A stretch of DNA of 64,000 nt from Staphylococcus capitis subsp. capitis (GCF_040739495.1 NZ_CP145263.1:1302001-1366000); one strand, 5' to 3'. Shown: positions 51,825 through 62,955, numbered from the stretch's first letter. The notes: generated by a model not told the origin, from the sequence alone. Numbers and translations: made by a program.

Positions 51825-53185
51825 TCAAACGTCGTAAATTAAAATATAAATGGATGATTATAACGACACTCATTACGTTTACCACTATATTACTATTTTG
51901 CTTAATTATTATCTTTTTCTTAAAAGATACTCTTAGAAATAGCGAACTTGATGAAGCTGAAAGAAGTTCTACTGATATTGCGAATTTATTTCATTCTAAA
52001 TCTTTGGCTCAAATATCAGCACTTGATATAAATGCTTCATTAGAAAACTTTCAAGAAGTCATTATATATGATGAAAAAGGGAAGAAGTTAATTCAAACAT
52101 CAAATGACAATATCGTTAATTACAATAAGAAATTTGATATGAACCATCCAGAACGTATAAACATCTATAATAGTCATGGCATTAATTACTTAGTAATCAC
52201 TGAACCCATTCATTCGAAAGATTTTAATGGATACAGTGTACTAGTACATTCTCTACAAAATTATGACAATCTTGTACGTTCACTATATATAGTAGCTTTA
52301 GCATTCGGTTTAATCGCTACTGTGATAACTGCTGGAATTAGTTATATCTTTTCATCTCAAATCACAAAACCCATTGTGACTATGTCGAACAAGATGAATC
52401 AAATTAGGCGCGATGGTTTCCAAAAGAAACTAGAATTAACAACTAATTACGAAGAGACAGATAATCTTATCGTTACATTTAACGACATGATGTACCAAAT
52501 TGAAGAATCATTTAATCAGCAACGACAATTTGTTGAAGACGCTTCTCACGAATTAAGAACACCTTTACAAATCATTCAAGGTCATCTCAACTTAATTCAG
52601 AGGTGGGGGAAGAAAGACCCAGAAATTCTTGAAGAATCTCTAGATATTTCTATAGAGGAAGTCAATCGAATCACTAAACTTGTCGAAGAATTACTCTTAT
52701 TGACTAAAGATAGTGTGAATAGTCATGTTCTTGAAGCTGAAAATGTAGACATTAACAATGAGATTCAATCACGCGTGAAGTCATTAAGACATCTACATCC
52801 TGATTACCAATTTGAAACGCACTTGTCCAATAAGCCAATACAAATGAAAATGAATAGACATCAATTTGAACAATTACTACTTATTTTCCTAGATAATGCA
52901 ATGAAGTATGATACTGATAATAAATATATAATGATCAATACCTCGCTAAAGAACAAAGTCATCAGTATCGAAATTACAGACCACGGCATGGGTATTCCTA
53001 AACAAGATTTAGATTTCATTTTCGATAGATTTTACAGAGTTGATAAATCTCGTGCCCGTAGTCAGGGTGGAAATGGTTTAGGTTTATCAATCGCTGAGAA
53101 AATTGTGCAATTAAATGATGGTACGATCCAGGTAGAAAGTGAAGTTCAAAAATTTACGACATTTAAGATTAATTTCCCTTTGTAA
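51821..53185 (+). CDS. arlS: ArlS sensor histidine kinase
   Basis: The 454-residue membrane kinase has spans at about 12-33 and 150-175 flanking an extracellular sensor region, a HAMP segment, the phospho-accepting His near residue 243 ([11 protein letters not shown]), N box [13 protein letters not shown]1 DHGMGIP, F box [14 protein letters not shown] and G2 [10 protein letters not shown]. It phosphorylates ArlR. It overlaps arlR by four bases. A terminator follows. Confidence 0.95.
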   Translation: MIKRRKLKYKWMIITTLITFTTILLFCLIIIFFLKDTLRNSELDEAERSSTDIANLFHSKSLAQISALDINASLENFQEVIIYDEKGKKLIQTSNDNIVNYNKKFDMNHPERINIYNSHGINYLVITEPIHSKDFNGYSVLVHSLQNYDNLVRSLYIVALAFGLIATVITAGISYIFSSQITKPIVTMSNKMNQIRRDGFQKKLELTTNYEETDNLIVTFNDMMYQIEESFNQQRQFVEDASHELRTPLQIIQGHLNLIQRWGKKDPEILEESLDISIEEVNRITKLVEELLLLTKDSVNSHVLEAENVDINNEIQSRVKSLRHLHPDYQFETHLSNKPIQMKMNRHQFEQLLLIFLDNAMKYDTDNKYIMINTSLKNKVISIEITDHGMGIPKQDLDFIFDRFYRVDKSRARSQGGNGLGLSIAEKIVQLNDGTIQVESEVQKFTTFKINFPL

Positions 53186-53295
53186 AATAAGGTTAGAATC
53201 GTATGAATTTAAAAGAAATTAGAGAATTTAGATTGCTAAAAATTGGTATAAAATACAACTTCAAATACGCAACTCAATGCAATTTTCAAAATAAC

Positions 53296-53327
53296 GCAGA
53301 ACCGATCTATATTTGGTTCTGCTTTTT
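53296..53327 (+). terminator. arlRS terminator
   Basis: GCAGAACC and GGTTCTGC pair around an 11-base loop, followed by TTTTTG. Confidence 0.85.
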
Positions 53328-53350
53328 GTATATTAATAGGTAAATGCACT

Positions 53351-53397
53351 TTAACAAAATTTGAAATAATGCTATTATTATCTTGTAAGCGTTTCAA
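53351..53397 (+). promoter_or_regulatory. odhA promoter and candidate cre site
   Basis: TTAACA (53351-53356), a 16-base spacer and TATTAT (53373-53378) make a likely promoter. TGTAAGCGTTTCAA (53384-53397) just downstream matches the conserved left half and CG centre of CcpA cre sites, with mismatches near the right end. It would act by covering the start site. Carbon-catabolite repression of 2-oxoglutarate dehydrogenase is known in Firmicutes. Confidence 0.5.
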
Positions 53398-53419
53398 CAT
53401 TTTTGTGGAGGGTGTAAAA

Positions 53420-56224
53420 ATGACTAAGGACAAAAAAGAAGTTACAGAGGCACCTGTAAACTTCGGTGCAAATCTCGGTTTAATGCTAGATTTGTATGAT
53501 GATTACCTACAAGATCCATCATCAGTTCCAGAAGATTTACAAGTCTTATTTAGTACAATTAAAACAGGTGAAGCTCATGTCGAGGCTAAACCGGCCACTG
53601 GAGGAAGTGGTTCACAAGTGGGAGATAGCACTATTAAACGTGTAATGCGCTTAATTGATAACATTCGACAATACGGACATTTAAAAGCAGGCATATATCC
53701 AGTTAATCCTCCAGAGCGTAAACATGTCCCTAAATTAGGAATTGAAGATTTTGATTTAGATCAACAAACTTTGGAACAAATATCAGCTGGTATTGTATCA
53801 GAACACTTTGAAGATATTTATGACAATGCCTATGAAGCGATTGTTCGTATGGAAAAACGCTATAAAGGACCAATTGCTTTTGAGTACACTCACATTAATA
53901 ACAACAAAGAGCGAGTTTGGTTGAAAAGACGTATCGAAACGCCTTATAAAGCGAATTTAAACAATAATCAGAAAAAAGAACTTTTCAAAAAATTAGCACA
54001 TGTTGAAGGATTTGAAAAATACTTACACAAAAACTTTGTAGGTGCAAAACGTTTCTCAATTGAAGGGGTAGACACGTTAGTACCAATGCTTCAGCATACA
54101 ATTACTTTAGCGGGTAACGAGGGAATTAAAAATATACAAATCGGTATGGCTCACCGTGGTCGTTTAAACGTATTAACTCACGTACTTGAGAAACCATACG
54201 AAATGATGATTTCAGAATTTATGCATACAGATCCGATGAAATTCTTACCAGAAGACGGTAGCTTAGAACTTACTTCAGGTTGGACTGGAGACGTAAAATA
54301 TCACTTAGGTGGCGTGAAGACAACAGATTCTTATGGCACTGAACAACGTATTTCTTTAGCTAACAACCCAAGTCACTTGGAAATTGTTGCTCCAGTTGTT
54401 GAAGGTAGAACACGTGCTGCACAAGATGAAACGCATCAAGCAGGTTCTCCTTCAACTGATTTCCATAAAGCCATGCCAATTATCATTCATGGTGATGCTG
54501 CTTACCCAGGACAAGGTATTAACTTTGAAACAATGAACTTAGGTAGCTTAAAAGGGTATACTACTGGTGGTTCATTACACATTATTACTAATAATAGAAT
54601 TGGCTTCACTACTGAACCTACTGACGGCCGTTCAACAACATATTCTACTGACGTTGCAAAAGGGTACGATGTTCCAATCTTGCACGTTAATGCAGATGAT
54701 GTTGAAGCAACAATTGAAGCGATTGATATCGCGATGGAATTCCGTAAAGAGTTCCATAAAGACGTTGTTATCGATTTAGTTGGTTATCGTCGTTATGGTC
54801 ATAATGAAATGGATGAGCCTTCAATTACAAACCCAGTTCCTTACCATAATATTCGTAAACATGAATCAGTTGAATTACTTTATGGTAAAAAGTTAGTTGA
54901 AGACGGCATCATTTCTGAAGACGAAATGAATGACGTTATTGATAGTGTTCAAAAAGAAATGCGTGCAGCGCATGATAAAATTGATAAGTCTGATAAGATG
55001 GATAATCCAAACATGGAAAAACCTGAGTCACTTCAATTGCCATTGCAAAGTGATGACAAAGACTTCTCATTTGATCACTTAAAAGAAATTAATGACGCTA
55101 TGCTAACTTATCCTGAAGATTTCCACGTTCTTAAAAAATTGAACAAAGTACTTGAAAAACGTAGAGAACCATTTGAAAAAGAAGGCGGCTTAGTTGATTG
55201 GGCTCAAGCAGAACAACTTGCCTTTGCAACTATTTTACAAGATGGCACTTCAATTCGTTTAACTGGTCAAGATAGTGAACGTGGTACTTTCAGTCATAGA
55301 CACGCTGTGCTGCATGATGAAGAGAATGGCGACACATACACTCCATTACATCATGTCCCAAATCAGCAAGCGACGTTTGATATTCACAACTCACCGCTTT
55401 CAGAAGCAGCAGTTGTTGGGTTCGAATATGGCTATAATGTTGAAAATAAAAATAGCTTTAACATTTGGGAAGCACAATACGGCGACTTCTCTAACATGGC
55501 ACAAATGATTTTTGATAACTTCTTATCTAGTTCTCGTGCCAAATGGGGAGAACGTTCAGGCTTAACATTATTCTTACCTCATTCATATGAAGGTCAAGGT
55601 GCTGAACACTCTTCAGCTCGTTTAGAGAGATTCTTACAACTTGCAGCTGAAAATAATAGCACAGTAGTGAACTTATCTAGCTCAAGTAACTACTTCCACT
55701 TATTACGTGCTCAAGCAGCAAGTCTTGATTCTCAAGAAATGAGACCATTAATCGTCATGTCACCGAAAAGTTTATTACGTAATAAAACTGTTGCTAAACC
55801 TATCGATGAATTTACTTCTGGTGGTTTCAAACCTATTATCACCGAAGAACATGATGCAGAAAAAGTTAAGAAAGTGATTTTAGCTTCAGGTAAAATGTTT
55901 ATAGACTTAAAAGAACATTTAGAGAAAAATCCAGACGAATCTACTTTAATTGTTGCAGTTGAGAGATTATATCCATTCCCTGAAGAAGAAATTCAAGAAG
56001 TACTTGAATCATTACCAAATCTTGAAGAAGTATCATGGGTTCAAGAAGAGCCTAAAAACCAAGGTGCATGGTTATTCGTTTATCCTTATCTTAGAGCACT
56101 TGTTGCTGATAGATATGACCTTAGCTATCATGGTAGAATACAAAGGGCAGCACCTGCTGAAGGTGATGGAAAAATTCATAAACTTGTTCAAAACAGAATT
56201 ATTGAAAGTAGCATTAATAATTAA
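53420..56224 (+). CDS. odhA: 2-oxoglutarate dehydrogenase E1 component
   Basis: The 934-residue thiamine-diphosphate enzyme decarboxylates 2-oxoglutarate in the TCA cycle. Seen are [15 protein letters not shown] at the start, [14 protein letters not shown], the ThDP/Mg motif [11 protein letters not shown]...NNRIGFTT, and [15 protein letters not shown] in the pyrimidine-binding domain. ATG 53420 follows GGAGGGTG; the longer frame from 53369 is not supported. odhB follows 17 bases after the stop, forming the usual odhAB operon. Confidence 0.97.
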   Translation: MTKDKKEVTEAPVNFGANLGLMLDLYDDYLQDPSSVPEDLQVLFSTIKTGEAHVEAKPATGGSGSQVGDSTIKRVMRLIDNIRQYGHLKAGIYPVNPPERKHVPKLGIEDFDLDQQTLEQISAGIVSEHFEDIYDNAYEAIVRMEKRYKGPIAFEYTHINNNKERVWLKRRIETPYKANLNNNQKKELFKKLAHVEGFEKYLHKNFVGAKRFSIEGVDTLVPMLQHTITLAGNEGIKNIQIGMAHRGRLNVLTHVLEKPYEMMISEFMHTDPMKFLPEDGSLELTSGWTGDVKYHLGGVKTTDSYGTEQRISLANNPSHLEIVAPVVEGRTRAAQDETHQAGSPSTDFHKAMPIIIHGDAAYPGQGINFETMNLGSLKGYTTGGSLHIITNNRIGFTTEPTDGRSTTYSTDVAKGYDVPILHVNADDVEATIEAIDIAMEFRKEFHKDVVIDLVGYRRYGHNEMDEPSITNPVPYHNIRKHESVELLYGKKLVEDGIISEDEMNDVIDSVQKEMRAAHDKIDKSDKMDNPNMEKPESLQLPLQSDDKDFSFDHLKEINDAMLTYPEDFHVLKKLNKVLEKRREPFEKEGGLVDWAQAEQLAFATILQDGTSIRLTGQDSERGTFSHRHAVLHDEENGDTYTPLHHVPNQQATFDIHNSPLSEAAVVGFEYGYNVENKNSFNIWEAQYGDFSNMAQMIFDNFLSSSRAKWGERSGLTLFLPHSYEGQGAEHSSARLERFLQLAAENNSTVVNLSSSSNYFHLLRAQAASLDSQEMRPLIVMSPKSLLRNKTVAKPIDEFTSGGFKPIITEEHDAEKVKKVILASGKMFIDLKEHLEKNPDESTLIVAVERLYPFPEEEIQEVLESLPNLEEVSWVQEEPKNQGAWLFVYPYLRALVADRYDLSYHGRIQRAAPAEGDGKIHKLVQNRIIESSINN

Positions 56225-56241
56225 CTAGGGGGAAATAAAGT

Positions 56242-57507
56242 ATGCCAGAGGTAAAAGTTCCAGAATTAGCTGAATCAATCACAGAAGGTACCATTGCAGA
56301 ATGGTTAAAAAACGTTGGAGATAGCGTCGATAAAGGTGACGCTATCTTAGAATTAGAAACAGATAAAGTTAACGTTGAAGTAGTTTCAGAGGAAGCAGGC
56401 GTACTATCTGAACAATTAGCTGAAGAAGGAGATACAGTTGAAGTAGGTCAAGCTGTAGCCGTAGTTGGTGAAGGCAGTGGCAACGCATCAAGTGGTTCTT
56501 CAAATGAAACTCCACAAAAAGAAGAATCTAAAGATGCTAGTGAATCTCAAGATAAATCACAATCATCTTCAGATAATAAACAAGACGATCAAGATAGCAG
56601 TAATCAACGTGTAAATGCTACACCTTCTGCTCGTCGTCATGCACGCGAAAACGGTGTTAATTTAAGCGAAGTTTCTGGTAAAGGAAATGACGTTTTAAGA
56701 AAAGACGACGTTGATAACAGTCAAAAACAAGCTAGCCAACCATCTCAAAGCGAAAGCAAATCACAAGATAGTGGCTCTAAAAAATCTAACGATAATCCGT
56801 CTAAGCCAGTAATACGTGAGAAAATGTCTCGTCGTAAGAAAACTGCTGCTAAAAAATTATTAGAAGTGTCAAACCAAACAGCAATGTTAACCACATTCAA
56901 TGAAGTTGACATGACTAATGTTATGGAATTGCGTAAACGCAAAAAAGAACAATTTATGAAGGATCATGACGGTACTAAACTTGGTTTCATGTCATTCTTC
57001 ACTAAAGCAGCAGTCGCAGCGCTTAAGAAATATCCAGAAGTTAACGCTGAAATTGACGGCGAAGATATGATTACAAAACAATTCTATGATATCGGTATTG
57101 CCGTATCTACTGATGATGGTTTATTAGTACCATTCGTTAGAGATTGTGATAAGAAAAACTTTGCTGAAATTGAACAAGAAATTGCGAACTTAGCAGTTAA
57201 AGCACGTGATAAAAAATTAGGCCTAGACGATATGGTTAATGGTTCATTTACTATCACTAATGGTGGAATCTTCGGTTCAATGATGAGTACACCAATTATC
57301 AACGGTAGCCAAGCTGCTATCTTAGGTATGCACTCAATCATTACTCGACCAATTGCAATTGACAAAGATACTATTGAAAATCGTCCAATGATGTACTTAG
57401 CGTTAAGCTATGACCACAGAATCATTGATGGTAAAGAAGCAGTTGGATTCTTAAAAACAATCAAAGAATTAATTGAAAATCCAGAAGATTTACTACTAGA
57501 ATCATAA
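56242..57507 (+). CDS. odhB: Dihydrolipoamide succinyltransferase (E2 of 2-oxoglutarate dehydrogenase)
   Basis: The 421-residue E2 has a lipoyl domain (1-75; lipoylated Lys near 42 in ETDKVNVE), a Ser/Gln/Asp-rich linker, a peripheral-subunit-binding domain (about 130-165; [15 protein letters not shown]) and the catalytic domain with YDHRIIDG near residue 395. It carries succinyl from E1 to CoA. A strong AGGGGGAAA ribosome site and a terminator frame the gene. Confidence 0.97.
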   Translation: MPEVKVPELAESITEGTIAEWLKNVGDSVDKGDAILELETDKVNVEVVSEEAGVLSEQLAEEGDTVEVGQAVAVVGEGSGNASSGSSNETPQKEESKDASESQDKSQSSSDNKQDDQDSSNQRVNATPSARRHARENGVNLSEVSGKGNDVLRKDDVDNSQKQASQPSQSESKSQDSGSKKSNDNPSKPVIREKMSRRKKTAAKKLLEVSNQTAMLTTFNEVDMTNVMELRKRKKEQFMKDHDGTKLGFMSFFTKAAVAALKKYPEVNAEIDGEDMITKQFYDIGIAVSTDDGLLVPFVRDCDKKNFAEIEQEIANLAVKARDKKLGLDDMVNGSFTITNGGIFGSMMSTPIINGSQAAILGMHSIITRPIAIDKDTIENRPMMYLALSYDHRIIDGKEAVGFLKTIKELIENPEDLLLES

Positions 57508-57538
57508 TTCTGAACTTAATACAATCTATTAATACTCA

Positions 57539-57572
57539 TACAACGGTGTTTGACACCGTTGTATTTTTTTAG
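57539..57572 (+). terminator. odhAB terminator
   Basis: TACAACGGTGT and ACACCGTTGTA form an 11-bp stem followed by TTTTTTT. Confidence 0.9.
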
Positions 57573-57702
57573 CTATTTTATATTTCATTTCGATTTTTAC
57601 TTATACATAGAATAATTTTTCCGTATTTTATGATATAGTTATTGTACTAGACTTATTTAAGTGATAAAATTTACCAAAAATATAACTTAAGAGGCGATCA
57701 TT

Positions 57703-58911
57703 TTGGAGTTAATGTATAAATATTTTTATAAGTTTCCCAAAGATTATGAAAATGAATATCAGAAAAGATTAGAATCCCCAACTGCGGAAGTTTTAGACTT
57801 TAAAATTAAGCCCTATAAACATAATGAATACTTCAATTTATATTATGTTCCTACATCAGAAATATTAAATTTAGTTTATTCGATTGAAAAAAATAACTCG
57901 AATTTAATGAAATTAACGAACAACTTACCGAATGTAGCTACTGAGTCACTACACCAAGATATTATTGTGAATGAATTGTATTCCACTAATCAAATAGAAG
58001 GTATTAAAAGTAATAAACAAGAAATCGTGCGAAGTGTGAGAGAATTAAAAGAAAATCCTAAGAAAGACATACGATTTAAAAGTATGTTAAATTCTTATTT
58101 TGGTATATTACATGGTAAAAATAACCTTCCCGAAGTACCAAAAGATATTAAAACTATTTATGAGATGATTGCAGAAGAAGAGGTCAATCCTGAAGACGAA
58201 CCCGATGGCGAGTTATTTAGAAATAATTCAGTGAGTGTTGTTACCTCTACAAATAAAGTTATTCATGAAGGTATTACTCCGCATAGTAAAATTGTAAATC
58301 ACATGCAATCATTATTAAATTTCTTAAATATGCCTAATAGAATCATTCCTATTATAAAAATTGCTATATCACATTATTATTTTGGTTATATTCATCCGTT
58401 TTACGATGGAAATGGACGTACATCACGCTTTATGAATAGTTTGTACTTAAGCAAAGAATATGATGAGTTAACAGCAATTTCACTATCAAGCATGATAGAA
58501 AATAATAAAAAAACATACTATGATATGTTTGACAAAACAAATAGTGTAATAAATAAAGGCGAACTCAATTACTTTATTAACAACTTTTTAAGCTTTATAA
58601 AAGAGGGGCAAGAAAATTTAATTGAAGATTTAGAAATTAAAAAAACTCAATTAGACTACGCTAACAAAAAAATTAATGGAGACTCTAAACTAACAACTTT
58701 ATCTGAAAAACATAAAATTATAATGTTCATTCTTGCTCAAATTCAATATTTTTCTTCAGAAGATTATATAACTGTACAAGAGCTTTCAAAATATTTAAAT
58801 ACTACGAGTCAAACAACAAGAAAGTTATTAAATGATTTAATTTTTGCAAATATTGTTGAAAAAATAGGGGAACGTCCTGTAATGTATAAAACCATTGAGG
58901 GATATTTCTAA
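57703..58911 (+). CDS. Fic family protein with N-terminal inhibitory motif and C-terminal winged helix
   Basis: The 402-residue protein has the full Fic catalytic loop HPFYDGNGRTSR at about residues 231-242, which transfers AMP (or another NMP) to target hydroxyls. The S/TxxxEG inhibitory helix STNQIEG lies at 94-100, so this is a self-inhibited class II Fic. A C-terminal winged helix (about 345-395; VQELSKYLNTTSQTTRKLL) could bind DNA. Start is TTG 57703 after AAGAGGCG, or ATG 57712. It is flanked by terminators, so it is a single-gene unit; AT-richness suggests acquisition. The target is unknown. Confidence 0.9.
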   Translation: MELMYKYFYKFPKDYENEYQKRLESPTAEVLDFKIKPYKHNEYFNLYYVPTSEILNLVYSIEKNNSNLMKLTNNLPNVATESLHQDIIVNELYSTNQIEGIKSNKQEIVRSVRELKENPKKDIRFKSMLNSYFGILHGKNNLPEVPKDIKTIYEMIAEEEVNPEDEPDGELFRNNSVSVVTSTNKVIHEGITPHSKIVNHMQSLLNFLNMPNRIIPIIKIAISHYYFGYIHPFYDGNGRTSRFMNSLYLSKEYDELTAISLSSMIENNKKTYYDMFDKTNSVINKGELNYFINNFLSFIKEGQENLIEDLEIKKTQLDYANKKINGDSKLTTLSEKHKIIMFILAQIQYFSSEDYITVQELSKYLNTTSQTTRKLLNDLIFANIVEKIGERPVMYKTIEGYF

Positions 58912-58937
58912 TTAAATTGCATACTTTGTTTTGGTTG

Positions 58938-58967
58938 TACAACGTCGTTAAACGTCGTTGTATTTTT
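58938..58967 (+). terminator. Fic gene terminator
   Basis: TACAACG and CGTTGTA pair around an 11-base loop that can itself pair, followed by TTTTT. The outer stem resembles that after odhB. Confidence 0.8.
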
Positions 58968-59060
58968 CACTTGAATATAACTCAAGTATGATTTAGTTTA
59001 TTATGTTTAATGCTAAGATATATAGAAATAAAGATAAGTCACAATTATTGGGAGTTTAAT

Positions 59061-59891
59061 ATGTCTTATAACATAATAGAAGGGCATCATATAACTAAGA
59101 AGATAAATAATCATATGATTATCCATAATATTAGTTTCAATATTCCTAAGAATTCAATAACTTTAATCGAGGGACATAATGGTTCTGGAAAAAGTATCTC
59201 GTTAAAAATAATTTCTGGATTAATTAATCATTATGAAGGATCATTATTCATTTCGGGAAGTGTCAGTTATGCAATAGATGTTTTTCCTGGAAACTTAAAT
59301 TTAACTATCAGGGAATATTTGAGATTCTTATCAAAATTTAACTCATATAAACAGTCAAGAAAGCAAGTTCATTATTTTATCGAACATTTAAATCTTACTC
59401 CATTTTTAAATCGTAAATTAAAAGACTGTTCTAAAGGTACTAAGCAGAAAGTAAATATTATACAATGCCTCACTAAAAGTGCAGACTTATATATATTAGA
59501 TGAACCATTTTCTGGATTAGATCAAGAGACAACAGATTTTCTATTAAAATATTTAGCTAAGTTAAAATTATCTGCTACTGTTATCATGACTTCTCATGAA
59601 TTTCATCATCACAACCATATCATCACTCATACGTTGAATATTGAGACCGGTAAATTTCGTAATCTCAAAGTAGAAAATAATCTTTCTAATACTGCTGCTA
59701 AAGTTATAGTCATTAACTATGACTCAAATATTACTAAACGCTTAACTAATTAGAAAAATATCACAAACATCTATACTGAAAACAATAAGGTGTATATAAA
59801 AACGCATCAGCAACATTTAAATGAATTGCTAATGCAATTAATTACTCATCAGTGCGAGATCATTGAAATTAAGGATGTGAACCACTTTTGA
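59061..59891 (+). pseudogene. ABC-2 type transporter ATPase interrupted by an in-frame TAG
   Basis: The frame from ATG 59061 (GGGAG upstream) encodes 230 residues with Walker A EGHNGSGKS, a degenerate signature CSKGTKQKV, Walker B LYILDEPFSGLD and switch His in TSHEFHHH. It stops at TAG 59751-59753, but the same frame continues open for 45 more codons to TGA 59889-59891. The extension (EIIEIKDVNHF at its end) looks like the usual C-terminus of exporter ATPases. That TGA also overlaps the TTG start of the permease gene (TTGA), the normal coupling. So one nonsense change has truncated the C-terminal region; the core ATPase may still fold. Confidence 0.75.
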
Positions 59892-60598
59892 TTGCTTATA
59901 TACAATATCAGTTTAAAAATTACTTGCGCTCATACCAATTTATACCTCCAATGATGATTTTTGTAATTTGGATTATTCTTCAATATTTATATAATGAACA
60001 ACCTATATTATCTAGCTATGCATTTAGCTGTTTAGGATTATTTATCATTACATGTTGGTTAACATTAAATATATTAAATTTAGAGTCATTAAATGAAAAA
60101 TACTTATTATTTATATAACTAGAATCTAAACTCAAATATCTCATAGCTAAATGGTTATTTATACTTTTAATTAATTGTGTATTAATTGTATTTTCAATAA
60201 TATATCCGTTACTATTAGGTAGTTTCAAAAATCACATTTCTTTTAAACAGGGTGTATTAGCCATACTTTTGCATCTTATTGTATGTATGATGTGTATTTT
60301 AATTTCTACTTTAATTAAAAATCTTAATGTAATTTCTAAAAAATACATGTGGTTGCTTATTAGTCTAATTGGAGTCGTAAGTTTATTACGTCCGATTTTA
60401 ATACAATCATATCCATTTATTAAATATATTTTATGGCTCATACCACCAATAGGTGATTTAATAAAGTTGTATGATTCTGACAACCCCAATTATGATGTGC
60501 TTTTATTACTAACTTTATGGACGTTAATATACATTATCATTTTATTCATACTCAATCTCATCATCTTTTCTAAATTAGATCAAAAACAAACGTCCTAA
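59888..60598 (+). pseudogene. ABC-2 type transporter permease interrupted by an in-frame TAA
   Basis: From TTG 59888 (AAGGATGTGA upstream) the frame encodes 76 residues with two membrane spans, meets TAA at 60116-60118, and then stays open in the same frame to 60598. The downstream part holds four further spans, with FIKYILWLIPPIGDL between spans. The whole frame would be about 236 residues with six spans, normal for an ABC-2 permease partner. A single nonsense codon after span 2 should abolish function unless it is read through or is a sequencing error. The substrate is unknown. Confidence 0.75.
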
Positions 60599-60617
60599 CC
60601 AAATAGGTTAGGACGCT
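60591..60617. terminator. Bidirectional terminator between permease and small membrane protein
   Basis: CGTCCTAACC (60591-60600) and GGTTAGGACG (60606-60615) form a 10-bp stem with a 5-base loop. On the minus strand it is followed by TTTGTTTTTG. Confidence 0.8.
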
Positions 60618-60625
60618 ATTATTAA

Positions 60626-60799
60626 TTATCGAGCTAGGAATATGATTTCAATAATTGCAAGAATGACACAAACAATAAATGCAATTGTGAAATATTTAAA
60701 ACTAGACTTCTGCTTATTATTTAAATTAGTAAATATTTGTATACCTGAATAAACAGCTATTAAAACTGTAATCGCAAATATTATCCACAAATTAGACAT
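60626..60799 (-). CDS. Small two-span membrane protein, 57 residues
   Basis: On the minus strand ATG 60799 follows GGAGGC by 6 bases, a strong ribosome site, and encodes 57 residues to TAA 60628-60626. The protein is MSNLWIIFAITVLIAVYSGIQ, a basic turn NNKQKSSFKYF, then a second hydrophobic helix ending IIFLAR. It has its own terminator and occupies most of the 400-base gap before the VOC gene. No function is recognised; topology suggests both ends outside or a hairpin in the membrane. Confidence 0.75.
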   Translation of the reverse strand: MSNLWIIFAITVLIAVYSGIQIFTNLNNKQKSSFKYFTIAFIVCVILAIIEIIFLAR

Positions 60800-60998
60800 A
60801 TGTACGCCTCCTTATACATGTCTTTTATTATATTTTAATATATACAAATATTTTATCCAATGCGAAATGATAACTTTCAAATTAATGACAACACTGAATC
60901 ATAAATTAACTCAAATAGAATGAGGGTTCATCATATTCATTCACATTAAAATACGTTATAATAAGGATTGTAAAGACAAAAACTAGGGGTGTCAGTTT

Positions 60999-61808
60999 AT
61001 GAGCGGACTTAGAAGTGTCACTATAGGAACAAGTGACCTGTCTAAAACGAAAGAACTTTTTGGAAATATTCTAGGATTACAATATTCCGATAAAAATGAA
61101 AATGCTTTAAGATTTGGAGATGCTAACTTAAGTCCAGGTACTCGCATTCACTTTGTTGAAATTCCTAATAAGGACTATAGCAATCAACATATTGATAGCA
61201 TAGGACTACGTACACCATCTGATTTAGGGCTAGATGAATATCAAAACATACTTTCAAATCATAATATTAATTATAGCTCATTTACTGAACTCAATGGCAA
61301 TAAACATTTTAGTTTTGAAGATGATAATCATCAAACTTATGATATCTACTCCAATGAACACAATACTGGAGTCGGGCTAGGTATGCCATCTTTTGATAGT
61401 TCTGTAAATCCTCTTCACCAAATTCAAGGTTTAGGACCAGTTATTCTTAAAGTCAATGAATTATCAATCACTACATCAATTTTAACGAGAGTATTTGGAT
61501 TAGATTTATTTGCTGAATATCTACCAAGTAAAGATGCTAATGAAAATATCCAAGTTTTCAAAATTGGAGAAGGTGGCTTAGGCGGAGAATTACACCTATA
61601 CCAAGCACATGAGGAAATACAACTTTCAGAGTATGGACCAGTTGAACAAGTTGAATTTTCTACACATCACCGAAATGAATTTGTTCAAGCCAAAGAACAA
61701 TTAGATAAAATAGGAATACCGTATCAAACATTGGAACAAGAGGAATCTGAATCGTTAAGAATCACCGAAAGTAGTGGTATTTCATTTATTTTCACCCTTG
61801 AAAAGTAA
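60999..61808 (+). CDS. VOC (glyoxalase/ring-cleavage dioxygenase) superfamily protein
   Basis: The 269-residue protein has two VOC modules: module 1 (MSGLRSVTIGTSDLSKTKELFGNILGLQY, given by its ends MSGLRS and LGLQY) and module 2 from about residue 145 (GPVILKVNELSITTSILTRVFGLDLFAEY, ends GPVILK and LFAEY). Candidate metal ligands (His near 52, 90 and 245, late Glu) are present but not certain. The substrate is unknown. AGGGGTG precedes the ATG. TATAAT at about 60958-60963 may be its -10. Confidence 0.82.
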   Translation: MSGLRSVTIGTSDLSKTKELFGNILGLQYSDKNENALRFGDANLSPGTRIHFVEIPNKDYSNQHIDSIGLRTPSDLGLDEYQNILSNHNINYSSFTELNGNKHFSFEDDNHQTYDIYSNEHNTGVGLGMPSFDSSVNPLHQIQGLGPVILKVNELSITTSILTRVFGLDLFAEYLPSKDANENIQVFKIGEGGLGGELHLYQAHEEIQLSEYGPVEQVEFSTHHRNEFVQAKEQLDKIGIPYQTLEQEESESLRITESSGISFIFTLEK

Positions 61809-61836
61809 ATCATTTTAAATAGAGGAAGGTTATACA

Positions 61837-62040
61837 ATGTTACATGAAACTTGGAAAGAACGTACACCTATTAAAAAGGTAGAAGTTACGAATACAGATG
61901 CGAAGAAATTTACAGTTGCTGATATGCTGACTGTAGGCAAACAATATGATGTTGTTAATGAAACCGAAGAGTATTATCAAATCGTTGATAATTCTGGTTT
62001 AGTAGGTGGCTATTATAAAGATTACTTCAAAGAAGTTTAA
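61837..62040 (+). CDS. DUF6501-like small protein
   Basis: The 67-residue protein (MLHETWKERTPIKKVEV, VNETEEYYQIVDNSGLVGGYYKDYF as key ends VNETEEYY and YYKDYF) resembles a small Firmicute family with an SH3-like beta barrel pattern. GAGGAAGG precedes the ATG, 28 bases after the VOC gene, so both are probably cotranscribed. Function is unknown. Confidence 0.75.
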   Translation: MLHETWKERTPIKKVEVTNTDAKKFTVADMLTVGKQYDVVNETEEYYQIVDNSGLVGGYYKDYFKEV

Positions 62041-62084
62041 GTTTTATTACGTAAAGTAACAGTACGTGTATTTAATTATTAATA

Positions 62085-62130
62085 AGACTAAGACAGGTCA
62101 ATAATGACTTAATTGTCTTAGTCTCTTTTT
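62085..62130 (+). terminator. Terminator after the DUF6501-like gene
   Basis: AGACTAAGACA and TGTCTTAGTCT form an 11-bp stem followed by CTTTTTAT. Confidence 0.88.
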
Positions 62131-62151
62131 ATACATAAAGGACGGGAAATT

Positions 62152-62943
62152 ATGACTAAATCAATTTATAAAAATTCTGATGAATCAGTATTTAAAGATG
62201 CGAAAGTTCTATTTGAATTAAATAAGAATATTTTACTTAAGGGGCCTACAGGTTCAGGAAAAACAAAACTTGCTGAAACGTTAAGCGATGAAGTTAGACG
62301 TCCAATGCATCAGGTTAACTGTTCTGTCGATTTAGATACTGAAAGTTTGCTTGGATTCAAGACAATTCAAACTAACGAAGAGGGGCAACAAGAAATTGTC
62401 TTCATTGATGGGCCTGTAATTAAAGCTATGAAACAAGGACACATTTTATATATCGATGAAATTAATATGGCTAAACCAGAAACGCTTCCGATTCTTAATG
62501 GTGTCTTAGACTATCGCCGTCAAATTACTAATCCATATACAGGTGAGGTCATTAAAGCTGCACCTGGCTTCAATGTGATAGCCGCAATTAATGAAGGTTA
62601 CGTAGGCACATTACCAATGAATGAGGCACTTAAAAACCGTTTTATCGTTATAGAAGTAGATTATATAGATGGACATATTTTAAAGACTGTTATAAAAGAA
62701 CAAAGTCGATTACAGGATGACAAAGTAATTGAACAAATCATTAAATTTAATGAGGACTTAAGAACAATGACTAAACAAGGACAAATTTCTGAGGAAGCTG
62801 CTAGTATTCGTGCCCTCATAGATTTAAGTGATTTAGCTACAGTGATTCCAATCGAACGTGCAATTAAAAGAACAATTATCGATAAATTAGAAGATGAGCG
62901 TGAACAACAAGCAATTATTAATGCGATTGAGTTAAATTTTTAA
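62152..62943 (+). CDS. MoxR-type AAA+ ATPase (NorQ/CbbQ-like)
   Basis: The 263-residue AAA+ protein has Walker [16 protein letters not shown] near residue 32, [14 protein letters not shown], Walker [14 protein letters not shown] near 104, sensor [13 protein letters not shown] and the MNEALKNRF arginine-finger region. MoxR/NorQ ATPases remodel partner complexes together with a VWA protein, often inserting metals. The next gene encodes such a partner. GGACGGG precedes the ATG. Confidence 0.9.
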   Translation: MTKSIYKNSDESVFKDAKVLFELNKNILLKGPTGSGKTKLAETLSDEVRRPMHQVNCSVDLDTESLLGFKTIQTNEEGQQEIVFIDGPVIKAMKQGHILYIDEINMAKPETLPILNGVLDYRRQITNPYTGEVIKAAPGFNVIAAINEGYVGTLPMNEALKNRFIVIEVDYIDGHILKTVIKEQSRLQDDKVIEQIIKFNEDLRTMTKQGQISEEAASIRALIDLSDLATVIPIERAIKRTIIDKLEDEREQQAIINAIELNF

Positions 62944-62955
62944 AGAGGGATACTT

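Noticed and set aside
54567..56228. Three plus-strand frames inside odhA (54567, 55275, 55950)
   Set aside because: Alternate-frame shadows of the highly conserved odhA coding sequence.
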